Shown: piece after piece, positions 25,782 to 35,786 of the stretch
Numbering within the stretch: position 1 is the stretch's first letter
How the letters are laid out: every line of letters begins with the position of its first letter
DNA from: Hydrogenophilales bacterium CG12_big_fil_rev_8_21_14_0_65_61_21
GTDB taxonomy: Bacteria > Pseudomonadota > Gammaproteobacteria > Burkholderiales > Thiobacillaceae
Assembly (NCBI GenBank): GCA_002782005.1
Contig: PFGT01000101.1
Location: 62,001-126,000, forward strand
Reading direction: 5' to 3'
DNA: 64,000 nt
The notes under the pieces: generated by a model
The model's database searches: none
What the model was told of the DNA's origin: nothing
What the model saw: only the letters and a program-made list of their open reading frames with translations
Made by a program: the position numbers and the translations under genes

Positions 25782-26795
25782 ATGCAAGACCACATCATCA
25801 TCTGGCTTTCGCTGCTTGCTTGCCTCACTGTAATTGGAGTCGAGGGCGTCAAGCTTTCGCGCTATGGCGACATCATCGCCGAGAAAAGCGGGATGAGCCG
25901 CAGCTGGGTGGGACTGATCCTGCTGGCCACGGTCACATCCCTGCCGGAACTGGTCACCGGGCTGTCCGCCGTGACGGTTGCCCGGGTACCAGATATTGCC
26001 GTGGGCGACATCATGGGCAGTTGCGTGTTCAACCTGCTCATCATCGTGCTGCTGGATTTTCTCTATCGCAAGGAATCCGTCTACACGCGCGCGCGGCAGG
26101 GCAACGTGCTGGCTGCCGGTTACGGCATCGCCCTGATCGGTTTCGCCGGCTTCAACCTGCTGCTGTACCGCGCAGGCGCCATCCCTTCCATCGGCCATGT
26201 CGGCCTCTATACGCCCGTCATTCTGCTGCTGTATCTGCTGGCCATGCGCTCGCTCTACCGTTACGAGAAGGCGCAAGTTAGCGAGTATGTGGAAGACCGC
26301 GTCGAGATTCATCCCGATGTGAGCCTGAAACAGGCGGTGCAAGGCTACGCCCTGGCCTCGGTTGCGGTGATGGCGGCTGGAATCTGGCTGCCGTTTATCG
26401 CCAGGGATATGGCTGCGGTGATGGCATGGCAGCAAAGCTTCGTGGGGACCTTGTTTGTCGCAGCGGTTACCTCGGCTCCTGAAGTCGTGGTCACGGTGGC
26501 GGCCCTGCGCATGGGCGTGGCTGACCTAGCCATCGGCAACCTGTTCGGCAGCAACCTGTTCAATATCGCCATCCTGGCAATCGACGATCTGGCCTATCTG
26601 CCTGGCCCCCTGTTGGCCGATGTCTCCCTCACCCACGCTACCTCCGCCTTCTCCGCCATGATGATGAGCGGATTGGCCGTGGTCGGTCTGGTGCTGCGGC
26701 CCGCATCGCGCGTGTTGCGCACGGTCAGCTGGATCAGCCTGCTGTTGCTGGTCATTTATTTGTTGAATACCTGGTTCTTCTATCTGTATGGCTGA
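25782..26795 (+). CDS. CaCA-family sodium/calcium exchanger-like protein
   Basis: 337 residues, about ten membrane helices, made of two related halves. The alpha repeats carry the catalytic acidic motifs: GLILLATVTSLPELVTGLSAV (about residues 42-62) with GDIMGSCVFNLLI, and GTLFVAAVTSAPEVVVTVAAL (about 220-240) with GNLFGSNLFNIAI. In CaCA exchangers the Pro-Glu of each repeat binds Ca2+. It would move Ca2+ or another cation across the inner membrane against Na+ or H+. The last eight bases overlap the start of the P-type ATPase, indicating joint expression. No Shine-Dalgarno is apparent before the ATG. Confidence 0.9.
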   Translation: MQDHIIIWLSLLACLTVIGVEGVKLSRYGDIIAEKSGMSRSWVGLILLATVTSLPELVTGLSAVTVARVPDIAVGDIMGSCVFNLLIIVLLDFLYRKESVYTRARQGNVLAAGYGIALIGFAGFNLLLYRAGAIPSIGHVGLYTPVILLLYLLAMRSLYRYEKAQVSEYVEDRVEIHPDVSLKQAVQGYALASVAVMAAGIWLPFIARDMAAVMAWQQSFVGTLFVAAVTSAPEVVVTVAALRMGVADLAIGNLFGSNLFNIAILAIDDLAYLPGPLLADVSLTHATSAFSAMMMSGLAVVGLVLRPASRVLRTVSWISLLLLVIYLLNTWFFYLYG

Positions 26796-29445
26796 TCGCA
26801 CCACACCGACCCAGCCCTACTGGCATTGCCTGAGCGGCGAGGACGCCGTCGCCCGCCTGGACAGCGACGCGCGCCAAGGCTTGTCCTCCGAGGTGGCCGC
26901 CGCCGGCCTGGCTCAATTGGGTCCCAATACCCTGCGGGAAACCGGTCGGCGCCATCCGCTCGCCATGCTGGCTGCGCAGTTCATCGACTTCATGATCCTG
27001 GTGCTGATCGCTGCCGCGGTCATCGCCGGCGTGGTGGGCGAGCCGCAGGACAGCATCGCCATCGTGATCATCGTGTTGCTCAACGGCATCCTGGGCTTCG
27101 TTCAGGAATATCGCGCCGAGCGTGCCATGGCTGCCCTCAAGCAGATGGCGGCGCCGATGGCGAGCGTGATCCGTGATGGCAAGGTCCAGCGGATTCCCGC
27201 ACCCGAGCTGGTTCCTGGCGATATTGTCAAGCTGGAAGCCGGCAACATCGTTCCCGCCGACCTGCGCCTGCTGGAACTGGCTTCGCTCAAGGTGAACGAA
27301 TCCGCGCTCACCGGCGAATCACAGGCGGTCGAGAAACGGGAGGTGCAATTCGAAGCAGCCGATCTGCCGCTCGGCGACCGACTCAACCTGGCCTACAAGG
27401 GAACCATTGTGACTTATGGCCGCGCGCGTGGCCTGGTGGTGGCGACCGGCATGCAGACCGAGCTGGGGAAAATCGCCGCGTTGCTGTCAGGCGAGTCCGG
27501 CAAAACGCCGCTACAGAAGCGGCTGGCGCGTTTCGGCCAGCAACTGGCACTGGTGGTGCTGGCGATTTGCGCCATCATTTTCATTGCTGGCTGGCTGCGC
27601 GGTGAACCACCACTGGTGATGCTGCTCACCGCAATTAGCCTGGCCGTCGCCGCCATCCCCGAGGCGCTGCCGGCGGTGGTCACCATTTCGCTGGCGTTGG
27701 GGGCGGCGCGCCTGGCCAAACAGAACGTGCTGATCCGCCGCCTGCCTGCGGTGGAAACGCTCGGCTCGGTCACCTTTATCTGCTCCGACAAGACCGGCAC
27801 ACTGACGTTGAACCAGATGCAGGTCGACTGCGTGCTGGCCGAGGGCGAAACGCGGTCCGGCTTGCGGAATTCGGACGGCTCGCCCTGGCGCGAACTGGGC
27901 CTCGTTATGGCGCTGTGCAACGATGCCGTGGCCGATGCTGACGGCAAGCTGGCCGGCGATCCCACCGAGACCGCGCTGCTCGAAGCCGCGCAGGCGGCCG
28001 GATTCAGCAAGTCAGCATTGCATGAAACCTTGCCACGCCTGGCGGAGCTTCCTTTTGATTCCGAACGTGCGCGCATGAGCACGCTGCACCGCGACGGCGA
28101 GGCGGTGCTGATGCTGGTGAAAGGCGCGCCTGAGGGCGTGCTGTCGTTGTGTGAAGACCAACTGTCCGCCAGTGGTACTGTGGCGATCGATCAAACGGGG
28201 TTGCAGTACGAAGCCGAACGGCTGGCAGAACAGGGCTTGCGCGTGTTGGCCTTTGCGCTGAAGCGGCTGCCGGGCATTCCGGAGTCACTCAATGCCGACA
28301 CGCTGGAAGCCGGGCTGACCTTAATCGGGCTGGCCGGCCTGATCGACCCGCCGCGCCCTGAAGCGGCCCAATCGGTTGCCGCCTGCAAGGCCGCGGGCAT
28401 CATCCCGGTGATGATCACCGGCGACCATCCCGCCACCGCGCGGGCTGTCGCCAGTCGGCTGGGCATCGTTGAAGACGGCGGCCGCGTGCTCACCGGCAGC
28501 GAGATGGCACGGCTGTCGCTGGGGGAATTCGAGATCGAGGTGGAATCGGTGCGGGTGTACGCGCGCATCAACCCGGAACAGAAGATCAAGATTGTGCAGG
28601 CGCTGCAGGATAAAGGCGAATTCGTTGCCATGACCGGCGACGGCGTGAACGACGCGCCGGCGCTGAAAATGGCAGACATCGGCGTGGCGATGGGGAGGGG
28701 CGGCACCGACGTGGCACGCGAGGCGGCGCACATGACGCTTTTGGACGACAACTTTGCCACCATCGTCCACGCGGTGCGCGAAGGGCGTCGCATCTTCGAC
28801 AACATCCGCAAGTTCGTCAAATACACCATGACCAGCAACTCCGGCGAGATCTGGACCATCTTCCTCGCGCCCTTTCTCGGTTTACCGATCCCGTTGCTGC
28901 CAATTCACATCCTGTGGATCAATCTGGTCACCGACGGCCTGCCGGGGCTGGCGCTGGCAGGCGAGCGCGCGGAGCGCAACGTCATGCAGCGGCCGCCGCG
29001 TTCGCCGAAAGAAAGCATCTTCGCCCACGGCATGTGGCAGCACATCCTGTGGGTGGGCTTGTTGATGGGCGGGGTGACGCTGCTGGTGCAGGCCTGGGCG
29101 ATCCATAGCGGCTCGGCGCATTGGCAGAGCATGGTGTTCACCGTTCTAACGCTGTCGCAACTGGGCCACGTGCTGGCGATCCGCTCCGAGCGTGAATCCC
29201 TGTTCGCCGTTGGAGTTTTAAATAACCTGCCCATGCTGGGTGCGGTACTGCTGATCCTCGTTCTTCAACTGGCCGTGTTGTATGTGCCATTCCTTAATCC
29301 CATCTTCAAGACCGCTCCCCTAAGTCTGGGCGAACTGATCTTTTGTCTGGCGTTGTCGGTTGTGGTACTTATTGCGGTGGAGATTGAAAAAGCGCTGGTC
29401 AGGCGGGGCTGGTTATATCAGGTGAACGCTGGGTCAACAGCCTAA
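26788..29445 (+). CDS. P-type cation ATPase, probable Ca2+ exporter (P2A-like)
   Basis: 885 residues. All P-type ATPase parts are present: actuator LTGES, phosphorylation DKTGTLT, nucleotide-binding KGAPE, and hinge GDGVNDAPAL. Residues that bind Ca2+ in SERCA have equivalents: Glu in M4 (IPEALP; most homologues have PEGLP), Asn and Glu in M5 (SNSGEIW), and Asn, Thr, Asp in M6 (NLVTDGLP). That favours Ca2+ over heavy metals; there is no N-terminal metal-binding domain. It starts within the CaCA exchanger gene, so two different cation exporters are made together. The pairing suggests calcium (or manganese) homeostasis. Substrate must be tested. Confidence 0.93.
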   Translation: MADRTTPTQPYWHCLSGEDAVARLDSDARQGLSSEVAAAGLAQLGPNTLRETGRRHPLAMLAAQFIDFMILVLIAAAVIAGVVGEPQDSIAIVIIVLLNGILGFVQEYRAERAMAALKQMAAPMASVIRDGKVQRIPAPELVPGDIVKLEAGNIVPADLRLLELASLKVNESALTGESQAVEKREVQFEAADLPLGDRLNLAYKGTIVTYGRARGLVVATGMQTELGKIAALLSGESGKTPLQKRLARFGQQLALVVLAICAIIFIAGWLRGEPPLVMLLTAISLAVAAIPEALPAVVTISLALGAARLAKQNVLIRRLPAVETLGSVTFICSDKTGTLTLNQMQVDCVLAEGETRSGLRNSDGSPWRELGLVMALCNDAVADADGKLAGDPTETALLEAAQAAGFSKSALHETLPRLAELPFDSERARMSTLHRDGEAVLMLVKGAPEGVLSLCEDQLSASGTVAIDQTGLQYEAERLAEQGLRVLAFALKRLPGIPESLNADTLEAGLTLIGLAGLIDPPRPEAAQSVAACKAAGIIPVMITGDHPATARAVASRLGIVEDGGRVLTGSEMARLSLGEFEIEVESVRVYARINPEQKIKIVQALQDKGEFVAMTGDGVNDAPALKMADIGVAMGRGGTDVAREAAHMTLLDDNFATIVHAVREGRRIFDNIRKFVKYTMTSNSGEIWTIFLAPFLGLPIPLLPIHILWINLVTDGLPGLALAGERAERNVMQRPPRSPKESIFAHGMWQHILWVGLLMGGVTLLVQAWAIHSGSAHWQSMVFTVLTLSQLGHVLAIRSERESLFAVGVLNNLPMLGAVLLILVLQLAVLYVPFLNPIFKTAPLSLGELIFCLALSVVVLIAVEIEKALVRRGWLYQVNAGSTA

Positions 29446-29506
29446 GACAGCCAATACGTTCGACAGGGAACATATTCATGCGGGTCATATTCGCCGGGAT
29501 CGGGTC

Positions 29507-31810
29507 ATGCCATTGCGCTTGCTGATCCTGGCGTTTGCGCTGGGCGCTGCTGTTTTGCAGACCCGGCCCGAGCTGCCGGATTTGCGCTGGCTATGGCTGC
29601 TGCCGCCGGTCCTGCTGTCCTTGGGCCTATTACCCAATAGTCGTTGGCTTAGACCGGCTTTGACGCTGGTGCTGGCCCTGTCCGCCGGTTTTTTTTACGC
29701 TGCTTGGCGGGCCGAGCTGCGTTTGGCGGATGAATTGCCGATGGCCTGGGAAGGGCGCGATATGCGGCTCATCGGCCGGGTCGATGGCCTGCCGGAAAAG
29801 ACCCCGAGAGGCTGGCGCTTCGTGCTGAGGGTGGCGAGCGTCGCCACGCCGGGCGCGCACGCGCCAAAGAAGGTCCAGATCACGGTGTCCAGCTTTACCG
29901 ATACGGCCATTGCCGCGCCAAGAGGCGGCCAGTGCCTGAGCGTCACGGCGCGTCTGGGTCGGCCACACGCGAGTGTCAATTTCGGTGGTTTCGATTACGA
30001 GGGTTGGTTGCTGGAGCGGGCTATCCGCGCCCAGGGTTATGCGGTCGATGGATTCAGCCCGGCTTATGCCTGTCGTTACAACCCCCTGGCGCTGCTGGAC
30101 GGTTGGCGCGAGGCCGTGCGCGAGCGACTGAACGGCGCCTTGGTCGGGCAGCCCTATGCCGGCGTGATCGTCGGCCTGGCGGTGGGTGATCAGAACGCCA
30201 TTAGCGAGACCCAGTGGACGTTGTTCCGCGCGACTGGCGTGACCCATCTGATGAGTATCTCCGGTCTGCATGTGACCTTGTTAGCCAGCCTGGTGTTCGC
30301 GCTGGTCAATTGGGGTTGGCGGCGTATTCCGTTGCTGGCAATTCGCTTGCCGGCACGCCAGGCCGCCAGTTTGGTCGGGTTCGCCACCGCGCTATGGTAT
30401 GTGGCCATGACCGGCTTTGGCCTGCCGGCGCAGCGTACGCTCTATATGGTCGGCATGGCCGCGGCGGCGTTGTGGCTGGGCCGGATCGATTCGCCGACGC
30501 GGGTGCTGGCAGCGGCGCTGGCCCTGGTCGTGCTGATAGACCCATGGGCCGCGTTGGCGCCGGGTTTCTGGTTATCGTTCGGTGCTGTGGCGGTGCTGTT
30601 TTATGTTGGATCGGGTCGTTTGGCCAGACCGGCCGTCTGGCGCCAGTGGCTGATGGCCCAATGGGCCGTCACGTTGGCCCTGACGCCTGCTTTATTGTTG
30701 ATGTTTCAAGGCGTCTCGCTGGTCTCGCCGCTGGCCAATGCCTTTGCTATTCCGTTAATCAGCCTGGTGGCAGTGCCGCTGGTCCTGGCAGCGGCACTGC
30801 TGCCTATCCCCTGGCTTGCGCATCTCGCCCATGGGGTGATTGCCTTGACCATGACCGGCCTGACCTGGCTGGCTGCCCTGCCGCAGCCGGTCTGGCATGT
30901 CGCCAGCCCGGATTGGCGGGTATTGCTACTGGCCTTGCTGGGTACGCTGATTTTGCTCTTGCCGCGTGGCATTCATGGCCGCTGGCTGGGTGCGGTATTG
31001 TTCCTGCCCTTACTGTTCCCGATTCGGGAACGCCTGTCGCCGGGCGAGTTCCGACTGGACATGCTGGATGTCGGCCAGGGACTGGCGCTGGTGGTGCGCA
31101 CCGGCGGCCATGCGCTGGCCTATGACACGGGTCCGCGTTACGCCTCGGGTGAAGATGCCGGCGCTCGGGTCGCGGCGCCGTTCTTGTTCGCCAATGGGGT
31201 CAAGCGGCTGGACGGCCTGGTGGTCTCCCACGAAGATAGCGACCACAGCGGTGGGGCGGCCTCGCTGCTGGTCAGCCATGACCCGGTTTGGCGCCTGGCG
31301 TCCTATCCGCTGGCTGGCGCGAGTAAATGCACGGCTGGTCAGACATGGCGCTGGGATGGGGTGGATTTCGCCGTCCTGCACCCGGTTGCGCGTTTTTACG
31401 ACGAACCGGGGTTTTCCGGCAACGATATGAGTTGCGTGTTGAGGGTGTCCAGCCCTTACGGCTCGGCGCTGCTGACTGGCGACATTGCCCGGCTGGGCGA
31501 GTTGAGCCTGGCGTTATTGCCGGCCAAGGTATTGCAATCGGACGTCCTGGTCGCGCCCCATCACGGCAGCGGCGGCTCCTCCATGGCGGAGTTCATTCAA
31601 GCCGTTCACCCGGACACGGCGTTGATCTCGGTCGGCTATCGCAACCGCTTCGGTCATCCCACGCCGGTAACGCTAGGCCGTTACCGCGCTGCCAGGGTGA
31701 GGGTAGTACGCACCGATAAGGAAGGCGCCCTACGGATCGATTTCAAGGTTGCCGGCCGGGTTGAACTACATGCCGATGCGACGGAGCAACGCTATTGGCG
31801 GCATCGCTGA
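29507..31810 (+). CDS. comEC: DNA internalization competence protein ComEC/Rec2
   Basis: 767 residues. N-terminal OB-like domain (residues ~40-190), a competence membrane domain with the signature GLAVGDQNAISETQWTLFR ... THLMSISGLHVTLLASL, about ten helices, and a C-terminal metallo-beta-lactamase-like nuclease domain with SHEDSDHSGG (residues near 575) and HHGS. It forms the inner-membrane channel for single-stranded DNA uptake. No other competence genes are in view, so active transformation is not shown. It follows the P-type ATPase by 61 bp. Confidence 0.95.
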   Translation: MPLRLLILAFALGAAVLQTRPELPDLRWLWLLPPVLLSLGLLPNSRWLRPALTLVLALSAGFFYAAWRAELRLADELPMAWEGRDMRLIGRVDGLPEKTPRGWRFVLRVASVATPGAHAPKKVQITVSSFTDTAIAAPRGGQCLSVTARLGRPHASVNFGGFDYEGWLLERAIRAQGYAVDGFSPAYACRYNPLALLDGWREAVRERLNGALVGQPYAGVIVGLAVGDQNAISETQWTLFRATGVTHLMSISGLHVTLLASLVFALVNWGWRRIPLLAIRLPARQAASLVGFATALWYVAMTGFGLPAQRTLYMVGMAAAALWLGRIDSPTRVLAAALALVVLIDPWAALAPGFWLSFGAVAVLFYVGSGRLARPAVWRQWLMAQWAVTLALTPALLLMFQGVSLVSPLANAFAIPLISLVAVPLVLAAALLPIPWLAHLAHGVIALTMTGLTWLAALPQPVWHVASPDWRVLLLALLGTLILLLPRGIHGRWLGAVLFLPLLFPIRERLSPGEFRLDMLDVGQGLALVVRTGGHALAYDTGPRYASGEDAGARVAAPFLFANGVKRLDGLVVSHEDSDHSGGAASLLVSHDPVWRLASYPLAGASKCTAGQTWRWDGVDFAVLHPVARFYDEPGFSGNDMSCVLRVSSPYGSALLTGDIARLGELSLALLPAKVLQSDVLVAPHHGSGGSSMAEFIQAVHPDTALISVGYRNRFGHPTPVTLGRYRAARVRVVRTDKEGALRIDFKVAGRVELHADATEQRYWRHR

Positions 31811-32134
31811 TGATGGCTCGCTGCCTACCTTCACGCTAATCCATTGAAGAGATTGAATTATTTTGTAACTATTTGAAAAATAAAGATAAAAACAAATGGC
31901 CTAAAAAATGAACTTAACCATAAAACCCCAGCCGCCACAGTCGGTTAGCAAGGCTATGCAGCGTTTATGCACAGAGTTATCAACAAGTTTTGTGGATAAA
32001 ATTAGCGCATTTCCAAGCCATGGCGACCTGGCTTGGCCACGGCAAGCGGGGAGGTTTTTTCCAACCTCGAATCGGGGTATAGTTACCCGCTCCCGGCGGC
32101 TAGATGTCGCCGATTTTATTTAGCGGTGAACCTT
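31811..32134. promoter_or_regulatory. AT-rich intergenic region with clustered DnaA boxes
   Basis: A 324-bp gap between comEC and argD. Bases 31861-31920 contain only 13 G/C of 60, in a GC-rich chromosome. Just downstream are a DnaA box TTATGCACA (31965-31973, plus, fits TTATNCACA), a one-mismatch box TTATCAACA (31977-31985), and a perfect box TTATCCACA on the minus strand (31991-31999). An AT tract beside clustered DnaA boxes is the structure of an unwinding region plus initiator sites, but no dnaA, dnaN or gyrB lies nearby. Further on is a 6-bp hairpin GAGGTT/AACCTC (32051-32068) and a TATAGT hexamer (32078-32083) that may serve argD, with no good -35. A 71-codon frame here looks spurious. 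Confidence 0.55.
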
Positions 32135-33307
32135 ATGTCCGAACACCTGATGCAAACCTATGCGCGTCTTCCGGTGGCCTTTGCCCGAGGCAAAGGCGTC
32201 TGGCTATACGACGAAAATGGCGACCAGTACCTGGATGCACTGGCCGGCGTGGCCGTGAACGGTTTGGGTCATGCCCATCCGAAGCTGGTCAGAGCCTTGT
32301 GCGAACAGGCTGGCACGCTGATCCACACCTCGAACATCTACCGCATCACTGCCCAGGAACGATTGGCCGACAAGTTGTGCGCCTTGTCCGGCATGGATCG
32401 GGTGTTCTTTGGCAACTCCGGCGCCGAGGCCAATGAGGCGGCGATCAAGCTGGCGCGTCTGCACGGCCACAATCGGGGCATCGACAATCCGGCCATCGTG
32501 GTCATGGAAAAAAGCTTCCACGGCCGCACCTTGGCGACACTCTCGGCCACGGGTAGCCGCAAGGTCCAGGCTGGCTTTGAACCGTTGGTTGGCGGTTTCG
32601 TCCGGGTGCCGTTCGGCGATGCCGAGGCCGTGGCTAAACTGGCCGCGCACCACAATAACATCGTCGCCGTCCTGGTCGAACCGTATCAGGGCGAGGGCGG
32701 CGTACAGATTCCGGAAGTCGATTATCTCGACAAGCTGCGCGCCATCTGCGACCAGAACGCCTGGCTGTTGATGCTCGACGAGGTGCAGACCGGCATCGGC
32801 CGTAGCGGCAAGTGGTTCGCCTTTCAGCACAGCAAGATCATGCCGGATGTGATGACCCTGGCCAAAGGGCTGGGTTCCGGCGTGCCGATCGGCGCCTGCC
32901 TGGCACGTGGCGCCGCCGCCGAGGTGTTCACGCCCGGCAAGCACGGCTCCACCTTCGGCGGCAACCCGCTGGCCTGCACCGCAGCTTTGACGACGCTCGA
33001 TGTCATGGCCGAGGAAGGCTTGCTGGAAAATGCCCTGAAGATCGGCGCCTTCATCCGCGAGACATTGAGCCGCGAACTGGGCCAGGTGCCAGGCGTCAAG
33101 GAGATTCGCGGCCAGGGCTTGATGATCGGCATCGAGCTGGATCGGCCTTGCGCTGAGCTGGTGAAACTGGCCCTGAGCGAAAAGCTGCTCATCAACGTGA
33201 CGGCGGACAATGTGGTCCGTTTGTTGCCGCCGCTGGTCATGAGCCAGGACGAAGCCGGTTTGCTTACCGATAAGCTGGCCGCGCTGATCTGGGCCTGGCT
33301 GAACTGA
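32135..33307 (+). CDS. argD: Acetylornithine/succinyldiaminopimelate aminotransferase
   Basis: 390 residues from ATG 32135, which matches the family N-terminus (HLMQTYARLPVAFARGKGVWLYD); the frame extends 34 codons upstream without coding character. Class III PLP aminotransferase: PLP site region FFGNSGAEANEAAIKLAR, LLMLDEVQTGIGRSGK, and the Schiff-base lysine in MTLAKGLGSGVPIG. It makes N-acetylornithine in arginine synthesis and can serve lysine synthesis. argF follows seven bases downstream and argG overlaps that, so three arginine genes form an operon. The leader carries DnaA boxes, an unusual setting. Confidence 0.96.
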   Translation: MSEHLMQTYARLPVAFARGKGVWLYDENGDQYLDALAGVAVNGLGHAHPKLVRALCEQAGTLIHTSNIYRITAQERLADKLCALSGMDRVFFGNSGAEANEAAIKLARLHGHNRGIDNPAIVVMEKSFHGRTLATLSATGSRKVQAGFEPLVGGFVRVPFGDAEAVAKLAAHHNNIVAVLVEPYQGEGGVQIPEVDYLDKLRAICDQNAWLLMLDEVQTGIGRSGKWFAFQHSKIMPDVMTLAKGLGSGVPIGACLARGAAAEVFTPGKHGSTFGGNPLACTAALTTLDVMAEEGLLENALKIGAFIRETLSRELGQVPGVKEIRGQGLMIGIELDRPCAELVKLALSEKLLINVTADNVVRLLPPLVMSQDEAGLLTDKLAALIWAWLN

Positions 33308-33314
33308 GGTTGCG

Positions 33315-34235
33315 ATGGCAGTAAAGCACTTTTTGCAGTTCCGCGATCTGACGCGGGATGAGCTTGGTTATGTGTTTCAGCGGACCCGTATCATCAAGGA
33401 GCGGTTCAAACACTACCAACCCTACCATCCGCTGGCCGACCGTACCCTGGCGATGATCTTCGAGAAGAGCTCGACCCGCACCCGCTTGAGCTTCGAGGCC
33501 GGGATGCATCAATTGGGCGGCGCGGCCATCTATCTCAATACCCGCGACACCCAGTTGGGGCGCGGTGAGCCGGTTGAGGATGCGGCCGAGGTGATCTCGC
33601 GCATGGTCGACATCGTGATGATTCGCACCTTCGAGCAGGACATCATCGAGCGCTTCGCCGCCCATTCCAGGGTGCCGGTCATCAACGGGCTGACCAACGA
33701 ATACCACCCCTGTCAGATACTGGCCGACATCTGCACCTACATCGAGACGCGTGGCCCCATCCAAGGCAAGACCGTGGCCTGGATCGGTGACTCCAACAAT
33801 ATGTGCAACACCTGGTTGCAGGCGGCCGAGATACTCGACTTCAACGTCCATGTCTCCACGCCGCCCGGCTATGAGGTCGAGCCGGAACGCGCCAATCTGT
33901 TCGGCACCGATCATTACCAATCCTTTGCCGACCCCATCGACGCCTGCCGCGCTGCCGACCTGGTGACCACCGACGTTTGGACCAGCATGGGTTTTGAGGC
34001 CGAGAACGCGGCGCGACAGAAGGCCTTCGCCGACTGGCAGGTCGATGCCGATATGATGCGGGTGGCGCGCTCGGATGCACTTTTTATGCACTGCTTGCCG
34101 GCGCACCGTGGCGAAGAGGTCGCCGCGGAGGTCATCGACGGACCGCAATCGGTGGTCTGGGAAGAGGCCGCCAATCGGCTGCATGCACAGAAGGCCCTGA
34201 TGGAATACCTGTTGTTGGGAAGAATCGAAAAATGA
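33315..34235 (+). CDS. argF: Ornithine carbamoyltransferase
   Basis: 306 residues. It converts ornithine and carbamoyl phosphate to citrulline. The carbamoyl-phosphate loop [10 protein letters not shown] (about residues 52-61), the HPCQILAD motif ([14 protein letters not shown]) and the ornithine-binding [10 protein letters not shown] are all present, as is a SMG-type loop (WTSMGFE). Cytoplasmic trimer. Its stop overlaps the argG start (ATGA). An anabolic role is indicated by the argD and argG neighbours and absence of arcA/arcC. Confidence 0.97.
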   Translation: MAVKHFLQFRDLTRDELGYVFQRTRIIKERFKHYQPYHPLADRTLAMIFEKSSTRTRLSFEAGMHQLGGAAIYLNTRDTQLGRGEPVEDAAEVISRMVDIVMIRTFEQDIIERFAAHSRVPVINGLTNEYHPCQILADICTYIETRGPIQGKTVAWIGDSNNMCNTWLQAAEILDFNVHVSTPPGYEVEPERANLFGTDHYQSFADPIDACRAADLVTTDVWTSMGFEAENAARQKAFADWQVDADMMRVARSDALFMHCLPAHRGEEVAAEVIDGPQSVVWEEAANRLHAQKALMEYLLLGRIEK

Positions 34236-35461
34236 GCGACATCAAAAAAGTAGTGCTCGCCTATTCCGGCGGGCTGGACACCTCGGTCATCCTGAAATGG
34301 TTGCAGGACACCTACCGCTGCGAGGTGGTGACCTTCACCGCCGACCTGGGTCAGGGCGAGGAACTGGAACCGGCGCGCGCCAAGGCGCTGAAGTTCGGCA
34401 TCAAGCCGGAACAAATATACATCGACGACCTGCGCGAGGAATTCGTGCGCGACTTCGTCTTCCCGATGTTCCGTGCCAATACCGTCTATGAAGGCGAATA
34501 CCTGCTTGGCACCTCCATCGCCCGGCCCTTGATCGCCAAGCGCCTGATCGAGATCGTCAAGGCCACCGGCGCCGACGCCATCTGCCACGGCGCCACCGGC
34601 AAGGGTAACGATCAGGTCCGCTTTGAGCTGGGCGCCTATGCCCTCAAGCCGGACATCAAGGTCATCGCCCCCTGGCGCGAATGGGATCTGCTGTCGCGTG
34701 AAAAGTTGCTGGCTTACGCCGAGGCCAACGGCATTCCGGTCGAGATGAAACACAAACAGGGCGGCTCGCCCTATTCGATGGACGCCAACCTGCTGCACAT
34801 TTCCTACGAGGGTCGCCACCTGGAAGACCCGAATGCCGAACCGGAGGAAGACATGTGGCGCTGGACGGTAGCGCCGGAAAAGGCGCCGGATCAGGCCGAA
34901 TACCTCATGCTCGACTACCGGCAGGGCGACGTGGTGGCCATCGACGGCCAGACCATGAAGGCGCACGAAGTCTTGGCCTGGCTGAACCAACTGGGCGGCA
35001 AGCACGGCATCGGCCGGCTCGATCTGGTCGAGAACCGCTATGTCGGCATGAAGTCGCGCGGCTGTTACGAGACCCCCGGCGGCACCATCCTGTTGAAGGC
35101 GCACCGCGCCATTGAGTCGATAACCCTCGACCGCGAAGTGGCGCACCTCAAGGACGACCTGATGCCGCGCTATGCGTCACTGATCTACAACGGCTACTGG
35201 TGGGCGCCGGAGCGCCGCGCCCTGCAAGCGCTGATCGACCACACCCAGGCCAACGTCAACGGCACGGTGCGGTTGAAGCTGTATAAGGGCAACGTCATCG
35301 TGGTCGGTCGCGACTCCAAGTCCGATTCGCTGTTCGACTCCACCATCGCCACCTTCGAGGACGACGCCGGCGCCTACGACCAGAAGGACGCGGGCGGCTT
35401 CATCAAGCTCAACGCGCTGCGGCTGCGGATTGCCGCCAAACTCGCTGCAAGGAGACGATAA
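34232..35461 (+). CDS. argG: Argininosuccinate synthase
   Basis: 409 residues. ATP-dependent joining of citrulline and aspartate. The N-terminal PP-loop AYSGGLDTS (residues 9-17), the KGNDQVRFE motif and citrulline-binding stretches are intact, and the length is the standard type 1. It overlaps argF by four bases. argH, the next step, is not in this window. ppnP begins two bases after its stop codon. Confidence 0.98.
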   Translation: MSDIKKVVLAYSGGLDTSVILKWLQDTYRCEVVTFTADLGQGEELEPARAKALKFGIKPEQIYIDDLREEFVRDFVFPMFRANTVYEGEYLLGTSIARPLIAKRLIEIVKATGADAICHGATGKGNDQVRFELGAYALKPDIKVIAPWREWDLLSREKLLAYAEANGIPVEMKHKQGGSPYSMDANLLHISYEGRHLEDPNAEPEEDMWRWTVAPEKAPDQAEYLMLDYRQGDVVAIDGQTMKAHEVLAWLNQLGGKHGIGRLDLVENRYVGMKSRGCYETPGGTILLKAHRAIESITLDREVAHLKDDLMPRYASLIYNGYWWAPERRALQALIDHTQANVNGTVRLKLYKGNVIVVGRDSKSDSLFDSTIATFEDDAGAYDQKDAGGFIKLNALRLRIAAKLAARRR

Positions 35462-35463
35462 CC

Positions 35464-35781
35464 ATGTCCCAATTCGACAACGTCAGCGTCGTCAAGCAGG
35501 CCAACGTCTACTTCGACGGCAAGTGCGTATCCCACACCGTGCAGTTCACCGATGGCACCAAGAAGTCGGTCGGTGTAATCCTGCCCGCCACCTTGACCTT
35601 CAACACCGGCGTGCCCGAGACCATGGAAGGCGTGGCCGGCGCCTGCCGCGTCCGCCTCAAGGGCGAGACGGGGTGGAATACCTACGGCGCGGGCCAGTCC
35701 TTCAAGGTGCCAGGCAATTCCAGCTTCGACATCGAAGTCGCGCCGGGCGAGGCCTATCACTACGTCTGTCATTTTGGGTAA
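35464..35781 (+). CDS. ppnP: Pyrimidine/purine nucleoside phosphorylase PpnP (DUF1255)
   Basis: 105 residues, a small cupin. The family pattern is clear: [39 protein letters not shown] and [13 protein letters not shown]. coli PpnP splits several nucleosides with phosphate. It begins two bases after argG with an AAGGAGA ribosome site at the argG end, so it is likely part of the arg operon transcript. A link with arginine synthesis is not evident, beyond pyrimidine synthesis sharing carbamoyl phosphate. Confidence 0.93.
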   Translation: MSQFDNVSVVKQANVYFDGKCVSHTVQFTDGTKKSVGVILPATLTFNTGVPETMEGVAGACRVRLKGETGWNTYGAGQSFKVPGNSSFDIEVAPGEAYHYVCHFG

Positions 35782-35786
35782 CGATC

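Noticed and set aside
31908-32123. 71-codon plus-strand frame between comEC and argD
   Set aside because: Crosses the AT tract and DnaA boxes, unrecognisable product, no conserved features; probably chance.
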